Part shown: positions 25,781 through 34,502 of the stretch, piece by piece
How positions within the stretch are numbered: the first letter of the stretch is position 1
Layout: the number at the start of each line of letters is the position of its first letter
Assembly (NCBI GenBank): GCA_024639065.1
Contig: JAHEJC010000015.1
Coordinates: 1-39,611 of the forward strand
Direction: 5' to 3'
Length of the DNA: 39,611 nt
Source: Lewinellaceae bacterium
GTDB taxonomy: Bacteria > Bacteroidota > Bacteroidia > Chitinophagales > Saprospiraceae
Position numbers and translations under genes: made by a program
Notes under the pieces: model-generated
Seen by the model: only the letters and a program-made list of their open reading frames with translations
Database searches by the model: none
What the model was told of the DNA's origin: nothing

Positions 25781-26431
25781 TTAGTCTTGAATTTTTGTAC
25801 CATAGCTCAAATCCCCTGCATCACCCAAACCAGGAACGATATAGGCTTTTGCAGTAAGCTCATCGTCTAAAGCTGCTAGCCAAATATGGACATTTGGGAA
25901 TAATCTTTTAATGTGATTTAGACCACCATTAGAGGCGATAGCAGTAACAATATGTATTGCTTTGGGCCTGCCCAGGTTCAAAAGACTTTCAAGCGTTTTT
26001 CCCATAGAAGCCCCGGTAGCAATCATTGGATCAGCAACTATTACCACGGCATCATTAATGCTGGGACTAGTGAGATATTGCATGTGAATTTCGAAGGATC
26101 CGTCTTCATTATGAGCTCTATAGGTAGATATAAAGGCATTGTCAGCACGATCGAAATAATTAAGTAAGCCCTGGTGAAGGGGCAGCCCGGCTCTAAGAAT
26201 TGCAGCGAGGACAATTTGATCTTGAGGGGTGTCCACATGAGCGATTCCCAATGGTGTCTCCACCGTGTCTGATGTATAGTTCAGCGATTTACTAATTTCA
26301 TATGCAAAGATTTCGCCTATACGTTCCATATTTTTCCTGAAACGCATTCGATCTTTTTGGATTACTGCATCTCTTAATTCTTTTACAAATTGATTGGCGA
26401 TGCTGGGTTCGCTAGATAGAATTCTTACCAT
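25781..26431 (-). CDS. upp: Uracil phosphoribosyltransferase
   Basis: Upp makes UMP from uracil and PRPP in pyrimidine salvage; cytosolic. The 216 residues carry the PRPP-binding loop VVIVADPMIATGASMGKT at about 129-146 and the uracil-binding C-terminal region YIVPGLGDAGDLSYGT (about 197-212). ETPLGIAHVD and AILRAGLPLHQGLLNYF precede these in the canonical order. The start at ATG 26431 agrees with family length. On the minus strand TAAATTTG at 26463-26470 is a possible -7 box about 30 bases upstream. It is divergent from the secreted-protein gene at 26603. Confidence 0.95.
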   Translation of the reverse strand: MVRILSSEPSIANQFVKELRDAVIQKDRMRFRKNMERIGEIFAYEISKSLNYTSDTVETPLGIAHVDTPQDQIVLAAILRAGLPLHQGLLNYFDRADNAFISTYRAHNEDGSFEIHMQYLTSPSINDAVVIVADPMIATGASMGKTLESLLNLGRPKAIHIVTAIASNGGLNHIKRLFPNVHIWLAALDDELTAKAYIVPGLGDAGDLSYGTKIQD

Positions 26432-26602
26432 AAATATCTTTTAGCTTTTATGAAAAGTTAATCAAATTTAAGTGCTAGGTCTAAATTTTTCACTAAAAAA
26501 TAACCAAAGACTCACAATTGTTGTTAGAAAGGGGACAATTGAAAAAAATAAATTTGATTTTGAATCAATTTTTGTATATTTTAATTTGATTAATTTGAGG
26601 TT

Positions 26603-27391
26603 ATGCGGATTAGAATTTCAATTTTATTCATTTTATTCAGCTCTTGGGGCTTCTCTCAATCCGTTGTCTTTCCAAATGAGGAGGATAATGATTACGTAGG
26701 AATCCTCTTTAATGAAGAACGGACCTTTGAATTTAGGATTCATTCCAATGGATTGTCCTTGGGATATAATAAAGGGAATATCCTTAAATATTATCTTACT
26801 CGTACTTTTCATTTTGATGTAGGCTACCTAAGGCACCCCAAAGAATTTAGACAAAATTTGCGATCCCAAGCGGTGCTTCAATCGCTTACTTCAACAAGTG
26901 GATATGTTTATGGAAAACAGAACAGTTTATTGACTGTACGAGGAGGAATTGGAGAGATTCGTTATTTTGGAGAAAAAGCAAAACGCAGAGGAGTCGCAGT
27001 AGGTGTATCCTATGAGGGAGGACCGTCCATAGGAATTGTAAAACCTTATTATCTGGATTTGAAACGATTTGATGAAGAGAATGGAGTAGGTATAATTACT
27101 TCCAGTGAGAAATATTCGGAAGACAACGAAAAATTATTTCTGGACCCCAATTCTATATATAGTAATTCGGGTTTTTTTAAGGGCCTGGGAGAGATTAAAA
27201 TTATTGCTGGATTGCAAGCAAGAGGTGCTGTTCACTTTTCTTGGGGAGCAAGTGATAAGTATGTAAAAATTTTAGAAACAGGTATAATGGTAGACTTTTA
27301 TGCTCGTAAAATTCCTTTGTTAATCATAGAACAAAATCGCTCCTTATTTATAAATCTTTATTTAAGTTTACAATTCGGTAAACGAAATTAA
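26603..27391 (+). CDS. Secreted or outer-membrane protein of unknown function
   Basis: The protein has 262 residues. A signal peptide (about 1-18, cleavage after GFSQ) is followed by short beta segments with alternating hydrophobic residues: [80 protein letters not shown] and a final [10 protein letters not shown]. This fits a small outer-membrane barrel. I do not recognise a named family. It lies 22 bases upstream of lipA in the same direction and could be cotranscribed with it; a functional link between the two is not evident from the sequence. Confidence 0.7.
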   Translation: MRIRISILFILFSSWGFSQSVVFPNEEDNDYVGILFNEERTFEFRIHSNGLSLGYNKGNILKYYLTRTFHFDVGYLRHPKEFRQNLRSQAVLQSLTSTSGYVYGKQNSLLTVRGGIGEIRYFGEKAKRRGVAVGVSYEGGPSIGIVKPYYLDLKRFDEENGVGIITSSEKYSEDNEKLFLDPNSIYSNSGFFKGLGEIKIIAGLQARGAVHFSWGASDKYVKILETGIMVDFYARKIPLLIIEQNRSLFINLYLSLQFGKRN

Positions 27392-27413
27392 TTTCTCATT
27401 TGTTCCTAAGTTT

Positions 27414-28283
27414 ATGATAGATCTTCCATTGGTTGAAAAGACAAATCGTAAGCGCAAACCTGATTGGTTGCGTGTAAAATTACCAATTGGGGCTCAGTAT
27501 AGACAAGTTAGGTCTTTGGTAGATAAGTACCAATTACATACTATATGTCAAAGTGGTAATTGCCCTAATATGGGAGAATGTTGGGGTGCAGGTACCGCCA
27601 CATTTATGATTCTAGGCAATACATGTACCCGATCTTGTTCATTTTGTGCAGTTAAAACTGGAAGACCGCCTGAATATGATACGGATGAACCTAGAAGAGT
27701 TGCAGAAGCAATTAAACTCATGCAGGTAAAACATGCGGTCATAACTTCTGTAAATCGTGATGAACTAAAAGATCGAGGTGCTGAGATCTGGTATCAAACG
27801 GTGCATCAAGTCAAAGAATTGTCACCACAAACAACTATTGAAACATTGATACCGGATGTAAAGTCTAATTGGGATGCTTTAGAACGCATGATAAGTCCTG
27901 GACAAGAAGTGGTTTCGCATAATTTGGAAACCGTACCTAGATTATATCGCTTAGTCAGGCCTCAGGCAAAATATGAGCGCAGTCTTGAGCAGATCAAACG
28001 GACCAAGGCTTATGGAAAAAGAACTAAATCTGGTGTTATGGTTGGACTTGGGGAGACTGAAGAAGAAATATATGAAACCATGGATCATTTGTTGGACCAT
28101 GGCTGCGATGTACTTACGCTTGGCCAATACCTGCAACCTACCCCTATGCATATGGAGGTAGCGACATTTATTCATCCGGATAGGTTTGCAAAATATAAAG
28201 AAGTAGGCCTTTCCAAAGGATTTAATTATGTGGAAAGTGGTCCTTTGGTTAGATCTTCCTATCACGCTGAAAAGCACATTTGA
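27414..28283 (+). CDS. lipA: Lipoyl synthase
   Basis: LipA inserts two sulfurs into octanoyl groups on lipoyl-dependent proteins; cytosolic radical SAM enzyme. The 289 residues show the two cluster signatures: auxiliary cluster C45, C50, C56 ([14 protein letters not shown]4CX5C) and radical SAM cluster C71, C75, C78 ([10 protein letters not shown]3CX2C). The conserved RSSYHA near the C-terminus supplies the serine ligand of the auxiliary cluster. Other landmarks are [42 protein letters not shown] and [11 protein letters not shown]. All required residues are present. LipB is not in the window. Confidence 0.96.
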   Translation: MIDLPLVEKTNRKRKPDWLRVKLPIGAQYRQVRSLVDKYQLHTICQSGNCPNMGECWGAGTATFMILGNTCTRSCSFCAVKTGRPPEYDTDEPRRVAEAIKLMQVKHAVITSVNRDELKDRGAEIWYQTVHQVKELSPQTTIETLIPDVKSNWDALERMISPGQEVVSHNLETVPRLYRLVRPQAKYERSLEQIKRTKAYGKRTKSGVMVGLGETEEEIYETMDHLLDHGCDVLTLGQYLQPTPMHMEVATFIHPDRFAKYKEVGLSKGFNYVESGPLVRSSYHAEKHI

Positions 28284-28551
28284 GAAGGCAAGGAATTCGA
28301 ATATTTCTGGAGTGTTGATCGCTAGAGCGATTTATATTTCCTTTATTCATAATTTCAAAATTCGGAATTTGCGGAGTGATTATTAGTTCAAAATGACCTT
28401 TATCATCAGTCTAGAGCGCTGACCATGCTACTTTCGACATAATAAGGGTTCCCATCTTACTATGGATCAAAATTTTAAAGCTGTCTCCCTCAAGCGCTGT
28501 CAGGGCTCATGATTTTTAATCAAACAGGGTGTTAATAAATTGGAGAGTCAT

Positions 28552-29904
28552 TTAGTCTTTGTGTCTTTGGGCAATTTTTGCAAGGCCATCATCGATGTCT
28601 GCCCTAGATAACCATTGACCACGTATCATCACACCTTCTATTGACTGCATATTTTCAATATCCTCCAATGGATTCTTATTCAATAGGATCAAATCTGCAC
28701 TACAACCAATTTTGATACTTCCAAAAATATCTTCTGCCTCAAAAAATCGAGCAGGATTGGAGGTGCCAGATTGAAGAATAGCAGCATTACTAATACCGGC
28801 GTCAGCCATGGCCTGCATCTCATGTTGTATTGAAAAACCAGGTACATTCATTACCTGGGGTGCGTCGGATCCCAGGAGTAATCCTACCCCCGCATCATCC
28901 AATTTCTTGAGAATCTGTTTGCGTAAACTAAGGAATTTATGATAAGTGTCTTCATTGTAATTGTCCCCATTAATCAGGTTGGTCTTATTGGTTCGCCAAG
29001 CGTACCGAACCTTAGGTTGCATGTAAGATATCTCTTTGTCTTGTATCATCACAGCTGGATCTACCGGTGAAAACCACCGAGTAAAGAGACTTTGAGTAGG
29101 AACTACCCAAACACCTTTTGAATGAGTCAGTTCAGCGAGCGAAGTTATTAAAGATTCATCAGCCAGATCAGTGAAATTGTATCCGAAAAATCCATTCCCA
29201 TCCGGATCGACATCGGCAGTTACTAACCCTTCTACATATCCATCCAAATGATCAATACTGGCATATTTGGATTGGATGGCCCGAGATATTCCTACTTGAG
29301 TACTAACGTGACCAGCATAACCGATGTCTACTTCATTGGCGGTTGCTACTATTTGATTGAACACATCTAATTTAAGTCCAGGGTGTAATTTTAAGAAATC
29401 ATATCCTTCTGCTTGGTAAGCAGTAACTTTAGAAACAGCGGTTTCGATATCCGGAATGGAGTTCCCATTGAGGGAAGGGCTTGATGTAAATATTCTTGGC
29501 CCCAAAATCTCGCCACCTTCAACTAATTTTTTAAGCTCAAGATGATATGGATTGCCGAGCATTCCTCTTATAACCGTTATGCCATTGGATAAATAAAGGA
29601 ACAATGTTTCTCGAATATTCGTATCGTCTCCTTCTTCCGGTACAGGTATATGGGCATGCATTTCAGAGATGCCCGGTATGAGAAATTTATCACTGCCCTC
29701 AATAATGATAGTTCCAGTAGGAATAATCTTATGAGATGGTTCGGTGATATCTTTAATTTTGCCATCTTCGATCCATACGGATTTCTTATTAAGTGATGGC
29801 TTCGAATCAAGTGAAATGACCTGCACATTCTTAATACAGATATTTTGAGCCGAGAGGATATAAAAAGAGAAAACTATAAAAAAGAAAATGGTAGCGAATT
29901 TCAT
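28552..29904 (-). CDS. Secreted amidohydrolase (imidazolonepropionase-like)
   Basis: With ATG 29904 the protein has 450 residues and a good signal peptide (Lys, then a hydrophobic run, cleavage near SAQ). An ATG at 29946 would overlap the phosphatase gene by 20 bases and bury the signal sequence. The amidohydrolase metal site is visible: ISEMHAHIP (HxH), KLHPGLKLD, YAGHVST, IDHLDGYV and LLGSDAPQV with the catalytic Asp. IEDGKIKDI near the start and GCSADLILLNKNPLEDIENM near the end form the small beta-sandwich typical of this group. The substrate may be a peptide-like or cyclic amide compound; sequence does not tell. It follows the alkaline phosphatase by 22 bases and likely shares its transcript. 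Confidence 0.8.
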   Translation of the reverse strand: MKFATIFFFIVFSFYILSAQNICIKNVQVISLDSKPSLNKKSVWIEDGKIKDITEPSHKIIPTGTIIIEGSDKFLIPGISEMHAHIPVPEEGDDTNIRETLFLYLSNGITVIRGMLGNPYHLELKKLVEGGEILGPRIFTSSPSLNGNSIPDIETAVSKVTAYQAEGYDFLKLHPGLKLDVFNQIVATANEVDIGYAGHVSTQVGISRAIQSKYASIDHLDGYVEGLVTADVDPDGNGFFGYNFTDLADESLITSLAELTHSKGVWVVPTQSLFTRWFSPVDPAVMIQDKEISYMQPKVRYAWRTNKTNLINGDNYNEDTYHKFLSLRKQILKKLDDAGVGLLLGSDAPQVMNVPGFSIQHEMQAMADAGISNAAILQSGTSNPARFFEAEDIFGSIKIGCSADLILLNKNPLEDIENMQSIEGVMIRGQWLSRADIDDGLAKIAQRHKD

Positions 29905-29926
29905 TTGAACGATTTTGGATATGAAA

Positions 29927-31030
29927 TTAATCAAATCCAAATGCATTTCTCATTTTATGATAAATTTCTGTGTTCTCATAGATACCACTGAATTGTTCGG
30001 CCCCGGGCCCAAAAGCAAAGACAGGGATTAAGTCGGCCGTATGATTGACCGTAGTAAAGGCACCGACTATTTTACCCATTTTGGATCCTTGATTTATTGA
30101 ATAACCTCCACACTCATGATCAGCGGTTACTATTACCAACGTTTCTTTATTACGTTCAGCAAAGCTTAATGCGATTCCAATAGCTTTGTCAAATTCTATC
30201 ATTTCGGTGACTAGAAAATCAGAATTATTAGCATGGCCACCCCAGTCAATCTGACTTCCTTCAGCCATTAAGAAGAAGCCTTCTTTACTTCTCAATTTTA
30301 AAAACTGAATTCCTTTTTGAAGTGAAGGTATTAAATAGTTTCTACCTGCTTCAGCAGAAAGTGGTTGATTATCAGCAGTATAATATCCCAATTTTTTGAT
30401 ACCGAATACATCAATATCTGAGAACTCTTCGACTAAAAAATTGGATATGGTGTATCCTTTTTTCCTAAACTCTACCGATAAGTCCCGGTCATCAAGAACT
30501 CTCCTTTCAAAATATTTTAACCCACCTCCCACAAAATAATCGATATCAGTTTTCACGAAATCCGCTGCAATCGCTTCGTACATTGCTCTGTTGACTTGAT
30601 GTGCTATAAAAGATGCAGGTGTGGCATGTACGATGCTGGAAGTAGCAATAAGCCCGGTGGCTTTATTTCTTGATTCCGCTTCTTCCAAAATCGACTCGAC
30701 TGCTACCGAATCCGGACCAACGCCTATTGCACCGGTATATGTTTTTATACCACAAGCAAAGGCAGTTGCCCCGGAAGCAGAATCAGGAATCAGATTATTG
30801 GAAGCATACGACTTATGAAATCCAACGATTTTAAAACGTTCTAAATTCAAACTATTTTTGTTGGCATATAAACCGGCACTGATCTGAGATATACCCATAC
30901 CATCACCAATCAGCAGAATGATATTCTTTGCAACGGGCATATCTCTAATACTACTTGGAACGGTCGTCTTTTGAGAAGAGTTGCAAGTAAGCATTGAAAA
31001 GCAGCAAAAGAGAAAAAAAATTCTACTCAT
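29927..31030 (-). CDS. Alkaline phosphatase family lipoprotein
   Basis: This 367-residue exported phosphomonoesterase begins with MSRIFFLFCCFSMLTC, a lipoprotein signal with lipobox Cys16. The phosphatase core is clear: NIILLIGDGMG at 36-46 with the first metal-binding Asp43, and PDSASGATAFACG at 82-94 with nucleophile Ser84. EGSQIDWGGHANN and VTADHECGGYS supply further metal ligands (Glu, Asp, His). It releases phosphate from organic phosphates outside the inner membrane, so phosphate starvation control would be expected, but I did not identify a Pho box. The short length is normal for Bacteroidota PhoA-like enzymes. Confidence 0.9.
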   Translation of the reverse strand: MSRIFFLFCCFSMLTCNSSQKTTVPSSIRDMPVAKNIILLIGDGMGISQISAGLYANKNSLNLERFKIVGFHKSYASNNLIPDSASGATAFACGIKTYTGAIGVGPDSVAVESILEEAESRNKATGLIATSSIVHATPASFIAHQVNRAMYEAIAADFVKTDIDYFVGGGLKYFERRVLDDRDLSVEFRKKGYTISNFLVEEFSDIDVFGIKKLGYYTADNQPLSAEAGRNYLIPSLQKGIQFLKLRSKEGFFLMAEGSQIDWGGHANNSDFLVTEMIEFDKAIGIALSFAERNKETLVIVTADHECGGYSINQGSKMGKIVGAFTTVNHTADLIPVFAFGPGAEQFSGIYENTEIYHKMRNAFGFD

Positions 31031-31079
31031 AAGATAAATGCCTTGGGAAATCTCTTTAAGAAAGTTCGAAATTACATTT

Positions 31080-32180
31080 TTAAACCAATATATAGCGCTT
31101 ACCGGGTAAGGATTTGACGATTCCTTTAAACTCTAACTGTAGTAAGTTTGTAGCCACTTCTCCAGGGGTAGTTTTTATAGAAGCTACTAATTTGTCAATA
31201 TGAATATTTGGATAGTTTTGAATGGTTTCCAATATAAGTTGTTCGGTAGGCTCTAGTGGTTCAAACAGCGATTTTTGAGTGCCAACTGCTTGGTCAGTTT
31301 TTTTTGTCCAGTTCAGCGCGAGCGCAATATCATCGGCATCTTCGATCAATGCCGCTTTGTGGCTTTTAATTAACGAGTTGCATCCGGCACTTAAGGGATC
31401 ATTGACCCTTCCAGGGAGGGCAAAAACATCTTTGTTGTAAGCAAGCGCAAAAGTAGCTGAAATCATCGAGCCTCCCCTTTGAGCGGATTCTACTACCAGG
31501 AGTCCATCGGTCATACCAGCAATGATTCGATTGCGCATGGGAAAGTTTTCTTTATCCATTCGAGTTCCAGATGGGAACTCAGTCAACAATCCTCCATTAT
31601 TTAACATTTTTACAGCCAAGCTCCTATGGGAAGCAGGATACAATGTTTCAAAGCTATGACCTAAAACACCGATGGTGGGGAGATCGGATTGGATGGATTG
31701 TTTATGAGCACATGCATCGATGCCATAAGCCAACCCACTTACAATAGTGACATCATAATCCTGTAATCCTGAAACGATTTTTTCACATTGGCTCAGACCA
31801 TACGTGCTAGGCTTGCGAGTACCAACTATACCGAGCATCTTTTTAGCATTCAGATCCGCTTTGCCTTTATAGTATAAAATGATAGGCGATTCCTGGATTT
31901 GTTTTAACCGTTCCGGGTAAAGAGCATCTCGGTAACTCAGTACTTTTATATTGTTATGATTAATAAATTCTAATTCCATTTCGGCATCTACCCGGGGATC
32001 TTGCTTGGAGATAATTTCAATAGCATGGGGACCGATATTAGGAATGCGCGATAGTTTTCTTTTACTCTCTTTAAACACTGCTTCTGCACTGCCACAATAA
32101 CTAATCAGTGATTTTGCACTGATCGGGCCAATGTGCTTGATCTTGCTTAAAGCAATCATATAAATTAGATCACGCTGCAT
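31080..32180 (-). CDS. dprA: DNA-processing protein DprA
   Basis: DprA binds single-stranded DNA taken up during transformation and loads RecA. The 366 residues include an N-terminal HhH-like part (IALSKIKHIGPISAKSLISY), the Rossmann-like core (GIVGTRKPSTYGLSQCEKI, IVSGLAYGIDACAHK, LLTEFPSGT and FPMRNRIIAGMTDGLLVVES) and a C-terminal winged helix (LIETIQ-like segment ending LQLEFKGIVKSLPGKRYIL). The core Gly-rich motifs are intact. It begins 11 bases after the TMTC-like gene and may be cotranscribed. Most Bacteroidota carry dprA irrespective of proven competence. Confidence 0.93.
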   Translation of the reverse strand: MQRDLIYMIALSKIKHIGPISAKSLISYCGSAEAVFKESKRKLSRIPNIGPHAIEIISKQDPRVDAEMELEFINHNNIKVLSYRDALYPERLKQIQESPIILYYKGKADLNAKKMLGIVGTRKPSTYGLSQCEKIVSGLQDYDVTIVSGLAYGIDACAHKQSIQSDLPTIGVLGHSFETLYPASHRSLAVKMLNNGGLLTEFPSGTRMDKENFPMRNRIIAGMTDGLLVVESAQRGGSMISATFALAYNKDVFALPGRVNDPLSAGCNSLIKSHKAALIEDADDIALALNWTKKTDQAVGTQKSLFEPLEPTEQLILETIQNYPNIHIDKLVASIKTTPGEVATNLLQLEFKGIVKSLPGKRYILV

Positions 32181-32191
32181 AAAATTAATTA

Positions 32192-34054
32192 CTAATTTAG
32201 ATATTTTGCAGCATTCACTTGGTCACCCATCTTAAGATAAGTTTGCCCTACAGCTTGTTTGAAATTTGCATCATTAGGATCCAGGGTTATTCCATACAAT
32301 AAATACTTCAACCCCATATCATAAATCTGTCTTTGATTGACTAAATAATTCCAACCAACTGTAAAATAGAATGCTTTAAGTTCATCGATATATTGTCCCC
32401 TCCCATTGAGGTATTCAACATAAGTTTGGACAAATTGAATTCTTGGGTTCCGCTGTATAGCGTGATAAAAACTTTCTAATAATTTATTTATGTCCCGATC
32501 CATTTTGAAAAGCTCCGCGGCATTACCAGCACGCATACGGATCGGTTCGTTGTATATCGGGAGTATTTGCTCCGATTTTTTGAAATAATACTCGGCGTCT
32601 GTAAACAATTTTATCTTTTCATCATTTGACGAGGCTTTTAATCCTCTTTGAAATAAGATATTGCCATAAAATAGATTAGCTCTTGCACTATTGGTGCTTA
32701 CTTTAATAGAGGCTTCATTTAAAGTTTCTCCATTTTTCCAATCGGGCACCCGGGTTATTGTTTTTACCGTAAATCCAATGATCAGCAAACTAAAAAGGAT
32801 GTAATTAACTGTTGGGATCTTAATCCATTTTTGTAAAATGTCTTTAAAAAAGATGGCAACAATAATACAAAACCCAATAGAAGGCATGTAGAGGAATCGT
32901 TCATTCATGAAAGTGCCAATTGGAAAAAGCAGATTAGAAACAATAAATAGCGTAAGCAGAAAATAGAGAATACTGTAGCTAAATCGATTTTTATTCAAGA
33001 AGCCTTTTAGTACAATAAAGCCTAAAGCCAGGTAGCTTACTATGCCGGCAATGGATCCCAACTTGCTCCAATTCATAATGGGTATTTGGTAAGGATAATA
33101 ATCATGGGTCAAAGGATGTGGAAAAAACAGTAGTTTAAGATATAGCAACAATGTATAAAAGATAGTCGCCGTTCTTTCTCCAAAAGACATCCCCTTAAAA
33201 GGATTATTCATAATGGAAAGGGAGTTTGGATCAGCACCCTTTATATACCCGATGGCTGAGTACCGCATTAAGAAATAAATGCCAAACGCTATTACTAAAG
33301 GAATCAATATAAAGGCGATATGCTTGGCGGACACCTTTCGGGAAAAGTAGGCGCTTAGTGGAATGACCGCAAGAAATGTAGCCGCATTCTCTTTAGCCAG
33401 AAGGGCTATCCCAAAAATTATTCCTGAGAGGATGAGCGGTAATATTTTTTTTGAATGTAAATACTTTAGACTAAAGTAAAGGGCTCCTAAAGAGAGAAGT
33501 AAGCCGTAAATTTCGTCTCTGCTTTTAATATTAGCCACTACTTCGACATGTACAGGATGAACAATAAATAGTAGAGTAGCTAAAAAAGGAATGTTCCAAT
33601 ACCAATCATCCTTTTTGATATCTGGAAATAATAGAAATAAAATTCGATAGAGTAATAGCGCAGTCAGTGCGTAAAATAGGACATTTAAAGCATGATACCC
33701 CATTGGATTTTCTTTGAATATGCCGTACTCCAGCGAAAAAGAAATCAGGCTTAGCGGTCGATATCGGGCTCCAACTAAAAGATCTTTTTGTTCACCAAAA
33801 TAGCCGGCAAAACTTTCTTGAGTCAATAATTCGCCAATCCCACCAATACCTTTCTTTACAATTTCATTCTTTTGTACCACAATGCCATCGTCTAATACGA
33901 AATCAAAGCCCAATGAATAGGCATAAAGACCAATGGAGAGCAATACCAAAATGGTCCCAGGTAGAAGTTTGTTTTTCCAGAATCCGGCTGGAAAATAATT
34001 CACCACCTTATCAGTAATTTTTTTCTTTTTTACGGACTTTTCTCGAGCACTCAT
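32192..34054 (-). CDS. TMTC-like membrane protein with C-terminal TPR region (second copy)
   Basis: A 620-residue relative of the protein at 8873. The N-terminus is Lys-rich (SAREKSVKKKKITDK), followed by about eleven membrane helices. The first external loop has GFDFVLDDGIVV, so the acidic pair is retained. LLFIVHPVHVEVVANIKSRD and MNERFLYMPSIGF correspond to the FHPMRVESVAW and ADRFTYMAY motifs of the first copy. The C-terminal 170 residues contain degenerate TPR-like units, fewer and less regular than in the paralogue. A GT-C type transfer of a lipid-linked sugar to protein is a reasonable guess from the TMTC family, not shown. It starts a run of four minus-strand genes. Confidence 0.75.
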   Translation of the reverse strand: MSAREKSVKKKKITDKVVNYFPAGFWKNKLLPGTILVLLSIGLYAYSLGFDFVLDDGIVVQKNEIVKKGIGGIGELLTQESFAGYFGEQKDLLVGARYRPLSLISFSLEYGIFKENPMGYHALNVLFYALTALLLYRILFLLFPDIKKDDWYWNIPFLATLLFIVHPVHVEVVANIKSRDEIYGLLLSLGALYFSLKYLHSKKILPLILSGIIFGIALLAKENAATFLAVIPLSAYFSRKVSAKHIAFILIPLVIAFGIYFLMRYSAIGYIKGADPNSLSIMNNPFKGMSFGERTATIFYTLLLYLKLLFFPHPLTHDYYPYQIPIMNWSKLGSIAGIVSYLALGFIVLKGFLNKNRFSYSILYFLLTLFIVSNLLFPIGTFMNERFLYMPSIGFCIIVAIFFKDILQKWIKIPTVNYILFSLLIIGFTVKTITRVPDWKNGETLNEASIKVSTNSARANLFYGNILFQRGLKASSNDEKIKLFTDAEYYFKKSEQILPIYNEPIRMRAGNAAELFKMDRDINKLLESFYHAIQRNPRIQFVQTYVEYLNGRGQYIDELKAFYFTVGWNYLVNQRQIYDMGLKYLLYGITLDPNDANFKQAVGQTYLKMGDQVNAAKYLN

Positions 34055-34502
34055 ATATGTAAAAAATCTTTAATATTTTGCATGATGCAATTTACAAAAC
34101 AACTTTTAGTCGCCCATCCTACGTGGAAAGAAATATTGTTGATTGACGATTAACCCTACCGCAGCAAGCTGCAATTGTATTGGCCTTAGTATTTTTTCTT
34201 CGTCCTTTTTGCCTTGATGCAAAAGGACCAACCTGCCTGTCCTGCGAACACGCAGCCAGGAAAATCCCCGCCTGAATGACTGATTCATCAGTCGGGCAGG
34301 AAGGGCTATATTATTTTCTTAACCTGCCTTCCAAGGAACGCAGGCAGGCACTACTAAAGCAAGGGTCGAATGTTCGTATATCGAATGTTCGGTTATTCGT
34401 TAATTCTTATCGGCCATTAAGCTTTCACCTTAAATCGCAAAGATCCACGCATTTAGTAATGAACCTTCAGAGTGGGAAATTGAATTACCTGAGGCATTTT
34501 GG
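34055..34502. repeat. Repeat-rich intergenic island of 448 bp
   Basis: Four independent symmetric structures occur. GTCCTTTTTGC pairs with GCAAAAGGAC at 34202-34228 (one bulge). GACTGATTCATCAGTC at 34278-34293 is a perfect 6-bp hairpin with a TTCA loop. CCTGCCT (34323-34329) pairs with AGGCAGG (34342-34348). TCGAATGTTCG, with the palindromic core CGAATGTTCG, occurs twice (34366-34376 and 34381-34391), 15 bases apart. No credible gene is present. The GC-rich CAGGCAGG words stand out from the surrounding DNA. It separates the propeller/haloperoxidase operon from the TMTC-dprA run. Confidence 0.75.

Noticed and set aside
28318-28331. ATCGCTAGAGCGAT as terminator after lipA
   Set aside because: The stem is only about five pairs and the following T-rich tract is interrupted.
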